Shown one piece after another: positions 5,851 through 5,980 of a stretch of DNA of 5,980 nucleotides. Within the stretch, counting starts at the first letter, position 1. Every line of letters begins with the position of its first letter. Source of the DNA: Chloroflexota bacterium (GTDB taxonomy: Bacteria > Chloroflexota > Anaerolineae > 4572-78). Made by a program: the position numbers and the translations under genes. The stretch covers positions 1-5,980 of the forward strand of contig JAJRUC010000140.1 of NCBI GenBank assembly GCA_024278015.1, written 5' to 3'. Under the pieces are notes generated by a model. The model saw nothing but the letters and a program-made list of their open reading frames with translations, was not told the origin of the DNA and made no database searches.

Positions 5851-5980
5851 ATATTAGTCTCTCCCGGATTCGTTTGCCGGAGTTTGACCGCGTTGGCGTG
5901 GGCGGTCAGCCCTTCGGCTTCGGCCAGCCGTTGGGCGGCGGGTGAAACGGCCCGCGCTTCCGCCGCCGAAAGCCCGAACA
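5847..5980 (-). CDS. hisD: HisD, histidinol dehydrogenase (C-terminal end only)
   Basis: Only the last 43 residues are in the window, read by hand from the right edge to a TGA at 5849-5847. They end FGLSAAEARAV...RLAEAEGLTAHANAVKLRQTNPGETNI. The AEGLTAHANAVKLR segment matches the HisD C-terminus, and its His is the position known as a zinc ligand in the E. coli enzyme (His419). HisD oxidises histidinol to histidine in two NAD-dependent steps, the end of the pathway. The stop overlaps the hisC start (ATGA), and the hisC ribosome binding site lies inside this coding end. The catalytic core is outside the window, so the call rests on this tail and on operon context. Confidence 0.92.
   Translation of the reverse strand, partial: FGLSAAEARAVSPAAQRLAEAEGLTAHANAVKLRQTNPGETNI

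Noticed and set aside
1..5980. Mobile element, CRISPR array, tRNA, rRNA, riboswitch, defence or biosynthetic novelty
   Set aside because: No transposase or nuclease motifs, no regularly spaced repeats and no RNA-gene signatures were seen. Coding regions fill nearly all the window and are accounted for by his genes plus GNAT and SDR.

Overview
The window is a stretch of a bacterial histidine-biosynthesis cluster. Every gene reads on the minus strand, from the right edge to the left. In transcription order it holds the 3' end of hisD, hisC, a large HAD-family phosphatase, hisB, a RimJ/RimL-type GNAT acetyltransferase, an NAD(P)-binding atypical SDR, hisH, and hisA running off the left edge. The DNA is GC-rich, with AT-rich intergenic islands carrying short repeats. 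Gene content, the monofunctional HisB and the repeat-bearing spacers would fit a Chloroflexota (Anaerolineae-like) bacterium. That assignment is recollection and inference, held with low confidence; no marker gene is present.

Block 1 (2477-5980) is a tightly packed operon. hisD/hisC, HAD/hisB and hisB/GNAT each overlap by 4 nt (ATGA), and hisC/HAD overlap by 11 nt. Most starts have an AAGGA- or GGGAG-type ribosome binding site inside the preceding gene. This block supplies imidazoleglycerol-phosphate dehydratase (HisB), histidinol-phosphate aminotransferase (HisC), histidinol dehydrogenase (HisD) and, very probably, the histidinol-phosphate phosphatase step through the HAD protein. GNAT is translationally coupled at the end, but its role is unknown.

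Block 2 (1-2476) begins with a 137-nt spacer, the only long gap in the window. It holds an ATTGG-rich inverted repeat directly after the GNAT stop codon, then a sigma70-type promoter with perfect -35 and -10 hexamers, a 17-bp spacer and an extended -10. A small palindrome overlaps the predicted transcription start. The promoter points into the SDR gene, followed after gaps of 54 and 47 nt by hisH and hisA, so it can drive the HisH/HisA half of the pathway separately. HisA makes PRFAR and HisH is the glutaminase half of the next enzyme; its partner hisF is not in the window and may lie beyond the left edge.

I found no mobile element, CRISPR array, tRNA, rRNA or riboswitch, and no convincing wholly new system. 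The most interesting points are the consensus promoter splitting the cluster, the HAD protein as a non-homologous answer to the HisB phosphatase step, and the two unassigned enzymes (GNAT, SDR) inside the cluster.
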